From Bacteroidales bacterium (GTDB taxonomy: Bacteria > Bacteroidota > Bacteroidia > Bacteroidales > P3): a DNA stretch of 64,000 bases. This document shows, in pieces, positions 7,026 to 15,085 of this stretch. A program made the translations under genes and the position numbers. The stretch spans positions 46,311 through 110,310 of the forward strand of contig JAFZXE010000013.1 of NCBI GenBank assembly GCA_017616895.1. The letters are read 5' to 3'. Each line of letters opens with the position of its first letter. Position 1 is the stretch's first letter. Below the pieces are notes generated by a model. It had not been told where the DNA came from. It worked only from the letters and a program-made list of their open reading frames with translations, and searched no databases.

Positions 7026-8486
7026 TTGTACGACACAATAATCATAGGAGGCGGCTATGCAGGATTGACCTGCGGAGTAATCCTGGCAAAGGCAGGACAG
7101 CGTGTGTGCGTTCTTGAGAAAGGTCGTACGCTGGGCGGTGCCTTCCAGTGTTTTCAGCGTTCGGGGATGAGGCTGGACACAGGATTCCACTATGTGGGCG
7201 GCGTTTCGGAAGGCGAAATCATGCATCCCATGTTGGAGTTGTTCGGGTTAGCTGACCTTCCATGGGTACGGCTCGATGAAGAATTTATCGAAGTACACCT
7301 CGACGGCAAAATATACCACCTATGCTGTGGATACGACCGTTTCGCCGAAAGCCTCACAAAACAGTTTCCTTCAGAAAAAGCGGGTATCGACGCACTGGTC
7401 AATACGATGCGGGGCATAGCCGAACACATCTACCAATCGGTAGAAAACACCTCCGGCTACGAAAACAAGCTTATGCAGATACCTGCAAAGGCTTGGCTTG
7501 ACGAGCATTTCAGCGACCCGATACTAAAAAAACTTCTCTGCGCCAACGCCGTCACCACCGACCTCACGCCAGAACTACCTCTGTATTCGTTCACTCAGTC
7601 GCTCAACTCGTTTGTACAACATACATACCGTATCGAAGGAGGTGGAGACACTATCATATCACGTCTGCGAGACAATATTATCGCCCTTGGCGGCGAGGTG
7701 CGTACTGGATGCGAGGTAACCGCCTTTCGAGACAACGGCGAAGGACGTATTGCAGAGGTCGAATGTGCCAACGGTGAGTTTTTTGCCGCCAATCAGTTCA
7801 TTTCCACCATACACCCCGCCATCAGTGTGTCGTTGATGCCTGAATGTCCGCAGATACGCGGCATTTACCGCCGTCGCTTCTCGCGAATGCCCAACTCAAG
7901 AGGCATATTCACAGTACAGCTTACTGTCAAGCCCGGAACAATACCCTATCGCAACCATGTAATAAGCCTGCTCGGCGGCACTGACCCATGGAATGCCGAC
8001 TACAGCGCCACTGCGCCCGTAAAGAACATGTTAATCAATTTCAACGTGCCGCAGAATCCTGACAATACATTTGCAGATAATATCGACCTGCTCACACCGA
8101 TGGAGTACAGCGCTGTGGAGCATTGGAGCGACAGCCGTGTAGGACATAGACCTGACGACTATAAAGCATTCAAAGACGCAAAAGCGCAAGAGTGTATTGA
8201 ATTGGCTGCAAAAGAAATACCTGGACTCAAGGAGAATATAACAGCCGTCTATACCAGCACCCCCCTCACCTACCGCGACTACACGGGAACTGTACGAGGT
8301 TCGGCTTACGGCATCAGCAAGTCGGCATCAGCAATAGCCGGCGGTATGCTCTCACCGATGACTCCCTTCAAAAACCTATTCTTCGCAGGACAGAGCCTTA
8401 TGCTACACGGGATGCTCGGAGTGGGCATGACGTCCATCCTGGTTACTAATGTTGTGAAGAAGGTTATAAACGGAAACGAGCGGTAA
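7026..8486 (+). CDS. phytoene desaturase-like FAD-dependent oxidoreductase
   Basis: The protein has 486 residues. The first strand-turn-helix, TIIIGGGYAGLTCGVILAKA (residues 4-23), is the Rossmann GxGxxG FAD site, followed by VLEKGRTLGGAF, which binds the ADP ribose. Near the C-terminus FFAGQSLMLHGMLGVG is the second FAD contact region of the CrtI/CrtISO amine-oxidase-like family. It probably desaturates or isomerises a polyene or other lipid made by the cluster. The Rossmann motif begins three residues after the TTG at 7026, and no ATG is nearby, so TTG is the start. It is the last gene of the cluster; the convergent nrdG gene ends 7 bases further on. Confidence 0.82.
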   Translation: MYDTIIIGGGYAGLTCGVILAKAGQRVCVLEKGRTLGGAFQCFQRSGMRLDTGFHYVGGVSEGEIMHPMLELFGLADLPWVRLDEEFIEVHLDGKIYHLCCGYDRFAESLTKQFPSEKAGIDALVNTMRGIAEHIYQSVENTSGYENKLMQIPAKAWLDEHFSDPILKKLLCANAVTTDLTPELPLYSFTQSLNSFVQHTYRIEGGGDTIISRLRDNIIALGGEVRTGCEVTAFRDNGEGRIAEVECANGEFFAANQFISTIHPAISVSLMPECPQIRGIYRRRFSRMPNSRGIFTVQLTVKPGTIPYRNHVISLLGGTDPWNADYSATAPVKNMLINFNVPQNPDNTFADNIDLLTPMEYSAVEHWSDSRVGHRPDDYKAFKDAKAQECIELAAKEIPGLKENITAVYTSTPLTYRDYTGTVRGSAYGISKSASAIAGGMLSPMTPFKNLFFAGQSLMLHGMLGVGMTSILVTNVVKKVINGNER

Positions 8487-8493
8487 AAATCAA

Positions 8494-8961
8494 TTATTTT
8501 TTTTGAAAGACCGCAGTGATGTCAACAAACGTGCCATCCTGCTGTTTTTTCAGCATTCGTTGGTTTGTTTTTGCCGACGATAACGGCCCGAGGTGTGCGT
8601 TATAGGGTCCGAGTTTGATATAGTCAAACACCTGTTTGTCAACATTGCCAGGGACATGCTGGCGACCGCTGTACCATGCAACCTTGTAGTTTGGATAGCG
8701 CTGTTTGAGGTCGTTTGCCAAGGCCTCGACCTCCTCGGGTGCGGAATCCCCCCCCATGAAACAGACGCATGTAATACTGCTCTCGTAGCCTGCAATTAAA
8801 CCACTAAGAGAGTCGATATTCAATTCCTCACCAATATCCTGCCACAGCCACGGACTATGACATCCGGGGCAGTGGCATGGACACTTTGTAAGATTAATCG
8901 CTAGTGTTGTCTCGTTGGGTATTTCCTGAAATACTATGTCAGCATTCAGATATTTAAGCAT
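8494..8961 (-). CDS. nrdG: anaerobic ribonucleotide reductase activating protein
   Basis: NrdG is a radical-SAM enzyme that makes the glycyl radical on NrdD. It has 155 residues, normal for the family. Cys27, Cys31 and Cys34 in TKCPCHCPGCHSPWLW form the CX3CX2C cluster motif that binds the 4Fe-4S centre. FMGGDSAPEE is the SAM-binding GGE-like motif. Its start overlaps the end of nrdD by 16 bases, as expected for translational coupling. The presence of a class III system points to anaerobic growth. Confidence 0.93.
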   Translation of the reverse strand: MLKYLNADIVFQEIPNETTLAINLTKCPCHCPGCHSPWLWQDIGEELNIDSLSGLIAGYESSITCVCFMGGDSAPEEVEALANDLKQRYPNYKVAWYSGRQHVPGNVDKQVFDYIKLGPYNAHLGPLSSAKTNQRMLKKQQDGTFVDITAVFQKK

Positions 8962-11183
8962 ATCTCACCCTGTTTCTCACTAACCGCCTGAGTCTGACTG
9001 AGCAGTTGCTCGCGACGACGCGACTCGGTCTCCAACATTTCGGCGGTCTGATAAGTCTGCGACACATTGCTTAACGAACGCTCTACACGATCCATAGGAT
9101 TGTGGTAGTGGCGACGGTGAGCCTCCTCCTGGCGTGCCTGCGAGAAGTTGCTGACACGTTTCAGGTAACCGATAATACGGGTCATGTAGTCAACATTGGT
9201 GCTATGGCACTTGGGGCACTCCTTCAGGTGACGCTTGTCTATATATCCACATTCGTTGCAGATGGTGTTAGGCACATTGAACGTGAAGTAGTTGCAACCT
9301 TCCTTGGCGGCCACACGCAGCAAGTTGCGATACTGATCCTGCGACAGGTGTTCGTCTAAGTTCATGTGCAGCGCGCTACCACCCGTGAGGTGCTCGATAT
9401 AAGGTGCGCCGTGCAGCTTGAACTTGTCGATGATACTGAGCGAGTCGTCCTCAACAATATAGAAATAGCTATTGTAGCAGTCGCGTGGTACCAGATATCC
9501 ATCTTCACGATCCCATTTGGCGTGTTTCACACCAACGTTCTCGGCAGGAATCATCTCGCAGTTGAACATCAGATCCTTGGTACGGTACTGCTTGTTGTAT
9601 CTCTCGATCACGCCGAGAACCGACTGTACGTAGTTACGGTACTGCTCGTTGTCGTTGATGCGTATGCCAAGGAACTCAGCACCCTCGACCAAGCCGTTCA
9701 CACCGATGGTGAGGTACTGACGGGCGATGTTGATATAGCCAGCATCGAACAGCGGCAACATGCCGTGAGACTGCAACTCTTTGAGGTTTTCGTTGTAGGC
9801 AATCTGCACTTTGTGGCACAAATCGACTATCTCGCCAATGTATTCCAGATAGTTCCTTTTCTCTTTCACGGCCTGCTGTATGCAGCGATTGAGATTGATT
9901 GTGAGAACACTCTTAGATCCTGTCGATACACCGCCGGCACCGAGTGTATAACTGAAGCCATTGTCTGTAATCTCGTTGCGCAGACGGCAGCAGCTCGAGA
10001 GAGAGTCGGCATTGTCACTCATATAGGTGAAGAACGAGTGGCCTTCGGCATACATCTGTGCGGTGAAGTCGCCCCATTCCTTGTCCTTGCAGTCGCCGTT
10101 CTCAGTCAGCAGAGCCATTGTCTCGACCGGGAATGTGAGCACCGAGCGCAGACGCTCGTTGTTAAACCAAGTCATGAAGCGTTTCTGGAGCCACGAGAGA
10201 CCGTCCCAGTCGGGAGCCTCGCCATTGGGGAAGCGGAAGTCGCCGAAAATACTGTTGAAATAGTAACGGTCGTAATAAGCTATGTTCCAGAACACTGCCT
10301 GATAGTTACGGGCACCTGTCGGCTGGTTCAGAGTATAGACAATCTGCTCGAAGCAGTCGGTGATCATCTTGTCGATGGTACGCTGTTTGGTGGAGAGGTC
10401 AACAACCTCGTCGGGGCGTTTCCAATAGTCCTTGCCGTACTCCATGCCGATGAAGTAGTTGAGGTACATAAGGAATTCGGGGGTAGCGCAGGCACCGCTC
10501 AGCATGCTGGAGACCATGAACACCATATTCACAAAACCGCCGCAGAAACTCTTCAGATTGGTGGGAGCCTTTGAGTTGCCGCCAATAGATGCGGTGCCGC
10601 TCAGGAGCCAAGGATACATGGTTATGCTGGCGCAGTAGTTTGCAAGCGATGTCTCGTCATTCTTATATATAAAATGGTGTGTGAGCAGGTCGAGATACTT
10701 GTCTGACAGTTCCTTGCCGTAGAGTTTCTTGATACGGTCGGTAAGCAGGCGACGGTTGAGACGTATGAAACCGGCCTTTGGCAACTCGCCGATGAGGGTG
10801 GCGATGTTCTTGTGCTCCACGTTGGCGTTGGCATCGTACTTGCTGCCAGTGGCTGCGTTAGCGGCTTTGCAGTAATCGACGAGGAAGCTAAGCTTCTCCA
10901 ACGTCTCACGGTCTTCGGTATGCTTCTGACGGTAGAGCATGAAGCTCTTGGCCACCTTGTAGTAACCTTCTTTCATCAAGGCCTCCTCAACCTGATTCTG
11001 GATATCCTCAACGGTAATGTCCTCATGAATGTCGAGATGAGTAAGAATCTTGCCAATAGAAGCCAAATCAGCCGGCTCGTCAACTGACTGAAAAGCCTTG
11101 ATGATGGCATTCATGATTTTATCCAGAGAAAAGCGGACTGGCTGTCCGTCACGCTTGATGATTGAGAAAGGAACCTGCTCCAT
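8946..11183 (-). CDS. nrdD: class III anaerobic ribonucleoside-triphosphate reductase
   Basis: The enzyme reduces ribonucleoside triphosphates to deoxy forms without oxygen. It has 745 residues. An ATP-cone allosteric domain (IIKRDGQPVRFSLDKIMNAI) covers the first 95 or so residues. Near the C-terminus, CNECGYIDKRHLKECPKCHS gives four Cys for the structural zinc. RIIGYLKRV carries the glycyl radical at Gly672; the usual form is RVxGYL. After that lies an unusually long tail of 73 residues with a Glu/Arg/Gln-rich helix. It is transcribed with nrdG from a promoter box at 11351-11358, leaving a leader of about 160 bases. Confidence 0.95.
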   Translation of the reverse strand: MEQVPFSIIKRDGQPVRFSLDKIMNAIIKAFQSVDEPADLASIGKILTHLDIHEDITVEDIQNQVEEALMKEGYYKVAKSFMLYRQKHTEDRETLEKLSFLVDYCKAANAATGSKYDANANVEHKNIATLIGELPKAGFIRLNRRLLTDRIKKLYGKELSDKYLDLLTHHFIYKNDETSLANYCASITMYPWLLSGTASIGGNSKAPTNLKSFCGGFVNMVFMVSSMLSGACATPEFLMYLNYFIGMEYGKDYWKRPDEVVDLSTKQRTIDKMITDCFEQIVYTLNQPTGARNYQAVFWNIAYYDRYYFNSIFGDFRFPNGEAPDWDGLSWLQKRFMTWFNNERLRSVLTFPVETMALLTENGDCKDKEWGDFTAQMYAEGHSFFTYMSDNADSLSSCCRLRNEITDNGFSYTLGAGGVSTGSKSVLTINLNRCIQQAVKEKRNYLEYIGEIVDLCHKVQIAYNENLKELQSHGMLPLFDAGYINIARQYLTIGVNGLVEGAEFLGIRINDNEQYRNYVQSVLGVIERYNKQYRTKDLMFNCEMIPAENVGVKHAKWDREDGYLVPRDCYNSYFYIVEDDSLSIIDKFKLHGAPYIEHLTGGSALHMNLDEHLSQDQYRNLLRVAAKEGCNYFTFNVPNTICNECGYIDKRHLKECPKCHSTNVDYMTRIIGYLKRVSNFSQARQEEAHRRHYHNPMDRVERSLSNVSQTYQTAEMLETESRRREQLLSQTQAVSEKQGEICLNI

Positions 11184-11350
11184 TGATTTAGTTTGTTTAT
11201 CGGTTATATATAAAATGACAGAATATCAGACAATTAAAAACTCCTAGCAACTAAAACTCTCGAGAACGTCTCCCGATTTGCTTTCATGCCGAGCATATCA
11301 CACACACTCTCAGCCACTCACATTTTAGGTGTAGGCAATCTTACCGTCTG

Positions 11351-11358
11351 CAAAGATA
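11351..11358 (-). promoter_or_regulatory. -7 box for nrdDG with a long leader
   Basis: On the minus strand TATCTTTG matches the TAnnTTTG consensus. The nrdD start is about 165 bases downstream, a long untranslated leader in this compact region. I see no known riboswitch or clear NrdR box in 11184-11345; several short A/T-rich segments could fold. Confidence 0.5.
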
Positions 11359-11448
11359 CAGCCACAAAAACGAATCTTGCAGTCTCTTTTCAAAAACTTC
11401 TTAACAACATATTAACATCTCCTCTATCTCCCTCATACACAAGCCGAA

Positions 11449-12333
11449 TCACATTTTCAACTTGTCGAAATTCACGCCATAGACACCCTGAACCTTAGAA
11501 ACAGAGATGAAAGCGTTCTCGTCAATGCGGTGTATAATCTGCATGACGTGAGCCTTGTCGGTTCGATGAGCCATGATGATGAGGACTTTCTGTTCGCGGT
11601 GGGTATAGCACCCTTCGGCATCGAGCAAGGTTGCTCCGCGACCGACCTCCTTGGTGACGGCATCGCCGATATCGGTGGTTTTGGAGGAGAAGACCATAAT
11701 CTGGTAGGACTGCTTGTTGCCATCGATGACCATATCGAGAACATAGGTCATCGTGACCATCATAACGTAGCCGAAAATGACATTCTCAATCCTGCCGGAC
11801 ACGAAATACGAGCACCCGATAATGACGATGTCGAGGTACATGATGACCTTGCCGGGAGAGATGTTATAGTATTTTGTGAGAATGAGCGCTATGATGTCTG
11901 TACCGCCACTGTTGCCGCCCATAGCGAAGGCTGCACCGATGCCGATGCCGCAGAGAGCTCCGCCGATGATGGCACACATGAATCCGCCAAAGCTGGAAAC
12001 GTCGAAAAGCCCTTCAACATGCAATACTTGCTGCCATAGGATGAAGCATACCGAAGACATGACGATGCCGTATATGGTGTTGGCGCCGAATTTGGAACCC
12101 AACACCTTGAAGCCCAGCAATACGAGCAGGGCGTTGATTATTAGGTTCATCACACCAATGGGAAGTTTTATGCCGACAGCGTAGTAGAGAACCGATGAAA
12201 TACCGCTGACGCCACCGCCCACTATCTTGGATGGAAGCATAAAGGCGGCCCAAGCAAAAGTGTATAGCGCGATGCCCAATGTGATAATCACATAAGATAG
12301 GATGATATTAGAACGTTTCTTGAAAATCTGCAT
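11449..12333 (-). CDS. YitT family membrane protein (DUF161 plus DUF2179)
   Basis: The protein has 294 residues. Five or six membrane segments fill residues 12-200 (for example IILSYVIITLGIALYTFAWA and the Gly-rich IVGGGVSGISSVLYY and GIGIGAAFAMGGNSGGTDII stretches), which match the YitT family. The C-terminal soluble part (about 215-294; GRGATLLDAEGCYTHREQKV) is DUF2179. The substrate is not known; an inner membrane transport role is the usual guess. It lies about 265 bases from nrdD and has its own promoter box (TATTTTTG, minus strand, 12378-12385). Confidence 0.88.
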   Translation of the reverse strand: MQIFKKRSNIILSYVIITLGIALYTFAWAAFMLPSKIVGGGVSGISSVLYYAVGIKLPIGVMNLIINALLVLLGFKVLGSKFGANTIYGIVMSSVCFILWQQVLHVEGLFDVSSFGGFMCAIIGGALCGIGIGAAFAMGGNSGGTDIIALILTKYYNISPGKVIMYLDIVIIGCSYFVSGRIENVIFGYVMMVTMTYVLDMVIDGNKQSYQIMVFSSKTTDIGDAVTKEVGRGATLLDAEGCYTHREQKVLIIMAHRTDKAHVMQIIHRIDENAFISVSKVQGVYGVNFDKLKM

Positions 12334-12377
12334 ATTCGTGAAATATTAAAGACTTGTTGAACCAATGACTCGAAATG

Positions 12378-12385
12378 CAAAAATA
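12378..12385 (-). promoter_or_regulatory. -7 box for the YitT-family gene
   Basis: TATTTTTG on the minus strand fits TAnnTTTG. The start codon lies 45 bases downstream. Confidence 0.45.
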
Positions 12386-12468
12386 CACAAACAAATGGAA
12401 ACGGAACAATTTTCATATTATATCTACGATATAATATCTCTGATTTTCAATCAAAACGGCATTAAAAT

Positions 12469-12644
12469 AATTCTAGGGTAATTCTAAGGTAACTCTAGGT
12501 TAATTCTAGGTTAATTCTAGGACAAAGCCTACTCAACCCCTAGTCAACTCCGACTCAACTTCGACACAAGTCCTAGTCAGTTCCGACTGAACTCTGAGTT
12601 AACTCTGACTCAATTCTGACTCAACTCTGACTTAAAATCGACTC
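12469..12644. repeat. sixteen-unit degenerate 11-bp tandem array
   Basis: The stretch divides into sixteen 11-base units with no slip in register. The left units read AATTCTAGGTT or AACTCTAGGTT, the middle ones AACCCCTAGTC and AACTCCGACTC, the right ones AACTCTGACTC and AATTCTGACTC. The word drifts along the array while the period holds. It lies between two minus-strand genes, has stops in several frames and shows no coding signal. With 12334-12468 and 12645-12675 this is the whole gap. Confidence 0.9.
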
Positions 12645-12675
12645 ACCGAACACAAGAAAGCGGGCACAAGCCGAA

Positions 12676-12963
12676 CTACTTGACATTTATCGCATCCAAC
12701 ACCTCGGCCAGCTGGTCGGGGCAGCTGGTGCCCTTGCCGCCGCAGTCGATGCCTTTGAGCAGAGATATCACCTCGTTGAAGGTGCGACCCTCGGCCAGTC
12801 GCGCGACGCCTTGCGTGTTACCGTGGCAGCCGCCTGTGAACTGTATTCTTTCAATCCGGTCGCCGCGGCTCCACACCTCCACAATCTGCGAGCATACCCC
12901 TTCAGGCATAGCGCATACATAGTCAAGCCCGTCGGCGCCCCGTTCCTGTCTTATTATCTGCAT
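12676..12963 (-). CDS. TSCPD domain protein (TIGR03905 type)
   Basis: The 95-residue protein carries FTGGCHGNTQGVARLAEG in the middle and GKGTSCPDQLAEVL near the end; the TSCPD word gives the family its name. The same fold is found at the C-terminus of adenosylcobalamin-dependent ribonucleotide reductases, where the Cys residues help in reductase regeneration; a stand-alone role is not known. Cys residues at 17, 24, 46, 74 and 80 could bind metal. It stands alone between an 11-bp repeat array and the YggS-type gene, all on the minus strand. Confidence 0.85.
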   Translation of the reverse strand: MQIIRQERGADGLDYVCAMPEGVCSQIVEVWSRGDRIERIQFTGGCHGNTQGVARLAEGRTFNEVISLLKGIDCGGKGTSCPDQLAEVLDAINVK

Positions 12964-13047
12964 GATGGTAGATATTGATAATAGTTATTGGTAAAATAGT
13001 TATGACTCGCGGACTGCAAGCAGCAAGCAGAGACGAGCCACCGACTG

Positions 13048-13734
13048 CTAAACATCATTCACCTGCACGCCGTAATCTCTGGCGCCGAATATCGAACTGC
13101 CGAGCCTTATGAGGGTACTACCCTCCTCTACCGCAATCTGCCAGTCGTGGCTCATACCCATCGATATTTCCTTGAACTCAGGCTTGTCGGCAAAACGGCT
13201 TGCTTTCAGGGAGTCGAATATGTTGTGCAAGTTACGGAACTCACGGCGTACCTGCTCCATATCATCGGTCTTTGTAGCCATGCCCATCACACCGACTATA
13301 CGCACATTGGAGAGTTCGCCGTAATGATTCATAAGTTCCTCGCACTCCGCCTGGTCGAGACCGAACTTGGTTTCCTCCTGAGCTATATGGAACTGCAAAA
13401 GGCAGTCCACAACGCGCTCATGTTTGGCAGCCTCCTTATTCACCGCCTGTAATAGCGACAAGGAGTCGATGCTGTGGATAAGACTCACATATTGTATGAT
13501 GTACTTAATCTTGTTTGTCTGGAGGTGACCCACAAAATGCCACTCGATGTCATGAGGAAGCGACTGGTGCTTGTCGCGCATCTCGAGAGCTTTGTTTTCG
13601 CCAAAGAGACGCTGCCCCGCATCATAGGCCTGCTGAATCATGTCGGCGGGCTTGGTCTTGGAAACAGCCACTAACCGTGTACCGTCGGGTATCGAGCGCT
13701 TGAGGTCTGTTATATTTTGTTTGACGTCTATCAT
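13048..13734 (-). CDS. YggS/PLPBP family pyridoxal phosphate homeostasis protein
   Basis: This 228-residue protein binds pyridoxal phosphate and buffers the vitamin B6 pool; no catalytic activity is established for the family. RLVAVSKTKPADMI holds Lys26, the cofactor lysine. HFVGHLQTNKIKYI and GMSHDWQIAVEEGSTLIRLG are the family's other signatures; the latter contacts the cofactor phosphate. The length is normal. It is 37 bases downstream of folC on the same strand and may share its transcript. Confidence 0.93.
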   Translation of the reverse strand: MIDVKQNITDLKRSIPDGTRLVAVSKTKPADMIQQAYDAGQRLFGENKALEMRDKHQSLPHDIEWHFVGHLQTNKIKYIIQYVSLIHSIDSLSLLQAVNKEAAKHERVVDCLLQFHIAQEETKFGLDQAECEELMNHYGELSNVRIVGVMGMATKTDDMEQVRREFRNLHNIFDSLKASRFADKPEFKEISMGMSHDWQIAVEEGSTLIRLGSSIFGARDYGVQVNDV

Positions 13735-13771
13735 TGTAATTTTAAAGAATTAAGTATTCAATGGATGGATT

Positions 13772-15070
13772 TTAGTGCTGACCGGCAAGGTAGTCTGCCA
13801 CCAAAAAGATACTGCCTGTTATGAGAATTAAATCTTTTGCGGATGCTTCGGCGTTAGCCGCCTTGACTGCCAGAGCCACATCGGGGTATGACTTGCCGGA
13901 AAGCCCGGCTGCGGCAGCCTCCTCGGCAAGGGTCTCGACCGCAAGGCCACGTTCGACACTAGGTTTGGTGAAATAGTACTCGGCGTCATGAGGCAGCATA
14001 CGCAGTATCGCGCCGTAGTCTTTGTCGTTGACACAACCATAGACAATGCGCAAACGCTCGTATTCCATGCTCTTGAGCTTGGCGAGCATAGCATTGATGC
14101 CATCAGCGTTATGCGCGGTCTCGCAGATGGTGAGCGGTTTCTTGTGAACGACCTGCCAACGACCCTTAAAACCTGTGTTCTTGACTACATTGGCGAGCCC
14201 GTCGGCAATGTTCTCGTCGCTAATATTATAACCCAGAATGCGCAATATTTCGAGAGACTGAAAGACCGTAGCAAGGTTCTTTATCTGATAGCTGCCCGTC
14301 AGAGGGAATTCGAGGTTGCTATAGAGACGCTGCCCCAACTTATACACATCGAAGGTCATTACAGAGCCGTTGTCGGAAGTCGGGACAATCTTATATCGTT
14401 TGTCGGCGAAGTCTATCGGCGCACCGAGCTGCATTGCCTTAGCCTCAAACACACCAGCGGTGTCGGGATGTGTCTCGCCTATGACCACAGGCACTTCTTC
14501 CTTGATGATTCCGGCTTTTTCAGACGCTATCTTGGTAAGCGTATCGCCGAGGAACTGCGTGTGATCGAGCCCTATGTTGGTTATCACGCTCAAGTCAGGG
14601 GTGACGACGTTGGTGCTATCGAGCCGTCCGCCCATTCCAACCTCCACGACGGCCACATCGACATTCTGCTTAGCAAAATAGTCGAAGGCCAAACCAACAG
14701 TCATCTCGAAGAAGGAAAGCCCAATGCCTTCGATGGCACAACGGTAGTTCTGCACAAAATCAACCACATTGCCCCTGATTATCATCTCACCGTTAACCCG
14801 TATGCGCTCGCGAAAATCAACGAGGTGAGGAGATGTGTAGAGGCCCACCTTGTAGCCAGCCTCCTGGAGTATGGACGCCAAGGTATGGGCGACAGAGCCT
14901 TTACCGTTGGTTCCTGCGACATGTATGGTTTTGAACTTCTTCTCAGGGTTGCCGAGCAGCGACATCAACTGCACGGTGTTCTTAATATCTGCCTTGTATG
15001 CGGCCGCACCAACACGATGGTACATCGGCAGCGCCTTGGTCATATACTCTACAGTCTGTGCGTAGTTCAT
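13772..15070 (-). CDS. folC: bifunctional folylpolyglutamate/dihydrofolate synthase
   Basis: FolC joins glutamate to dihydropteroate and to folates using ATP. It has 432 residues, the usual size. The Mur-ligase P-loop HVAGTNGKGSVAHTLASI is at residues 50-67. YTSPHLVDFRERIRVNG is the folate-binding loop, and VEVGMGGRLDSTNV is the typical central motif. The C-terminal domain is intact. It starts 15 bases after the outer-membrane barrel gene, so it is the third gene of a TPR-barrel-folC unit. This coupling is positional; no functional link is known. Confidence 0.94.
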   Translation of the reverse strand: MNYAQTVEYMTKALPMYHRVGAAAYKADIKNTVQLMSLLGNPEKKFKTIHVAGTNGKGSVAHTLASILQEAGYKVGLYTSPHLVDFRERIRVNGEMIIRGNVVDFVQNYRCAIEGIGLSFFEMTVGLAFDYFAKQNVDVAVVEVGMGGRLDSTNVVTPDLSVITNIGLDHTQFLGDTLTKIASEKAGIIKEEVPVVIGETHPDTAGVFEAKAMQLGAPIDFADKRYKIVPTSDNGSVMTFDVYKLGQRLYSNLEFPLTGSYQIKNLATVFQSLEILRILGYNISDENIADGLANVVKNTGFKGRWQVVHKKPLTICETAHNADGINAMLAKLKSMEYERLRIVYGCVNDKDYGAILRMLPHDAEYYFTKPSVERGLAVETLAEEAAAAGLSGKSYPDVALAVKAANAEASAKDLILITGSIFLVADYLAGQH

Positions 15071-15085
15071 CAGTCTCGATTATCG

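Noticed and set aside
9366-10574. 402-codon plus-strand frame opposite nrdD
   Set aside because: Antisense to a fully conserved NrdD; no motif of its own.
12469-12644. CRISPR array
   Set aside because: Units are 11 bases with no unique spacers, and no cas gene is present. The 7-bp and 8-bp arrays fail for the same reason.
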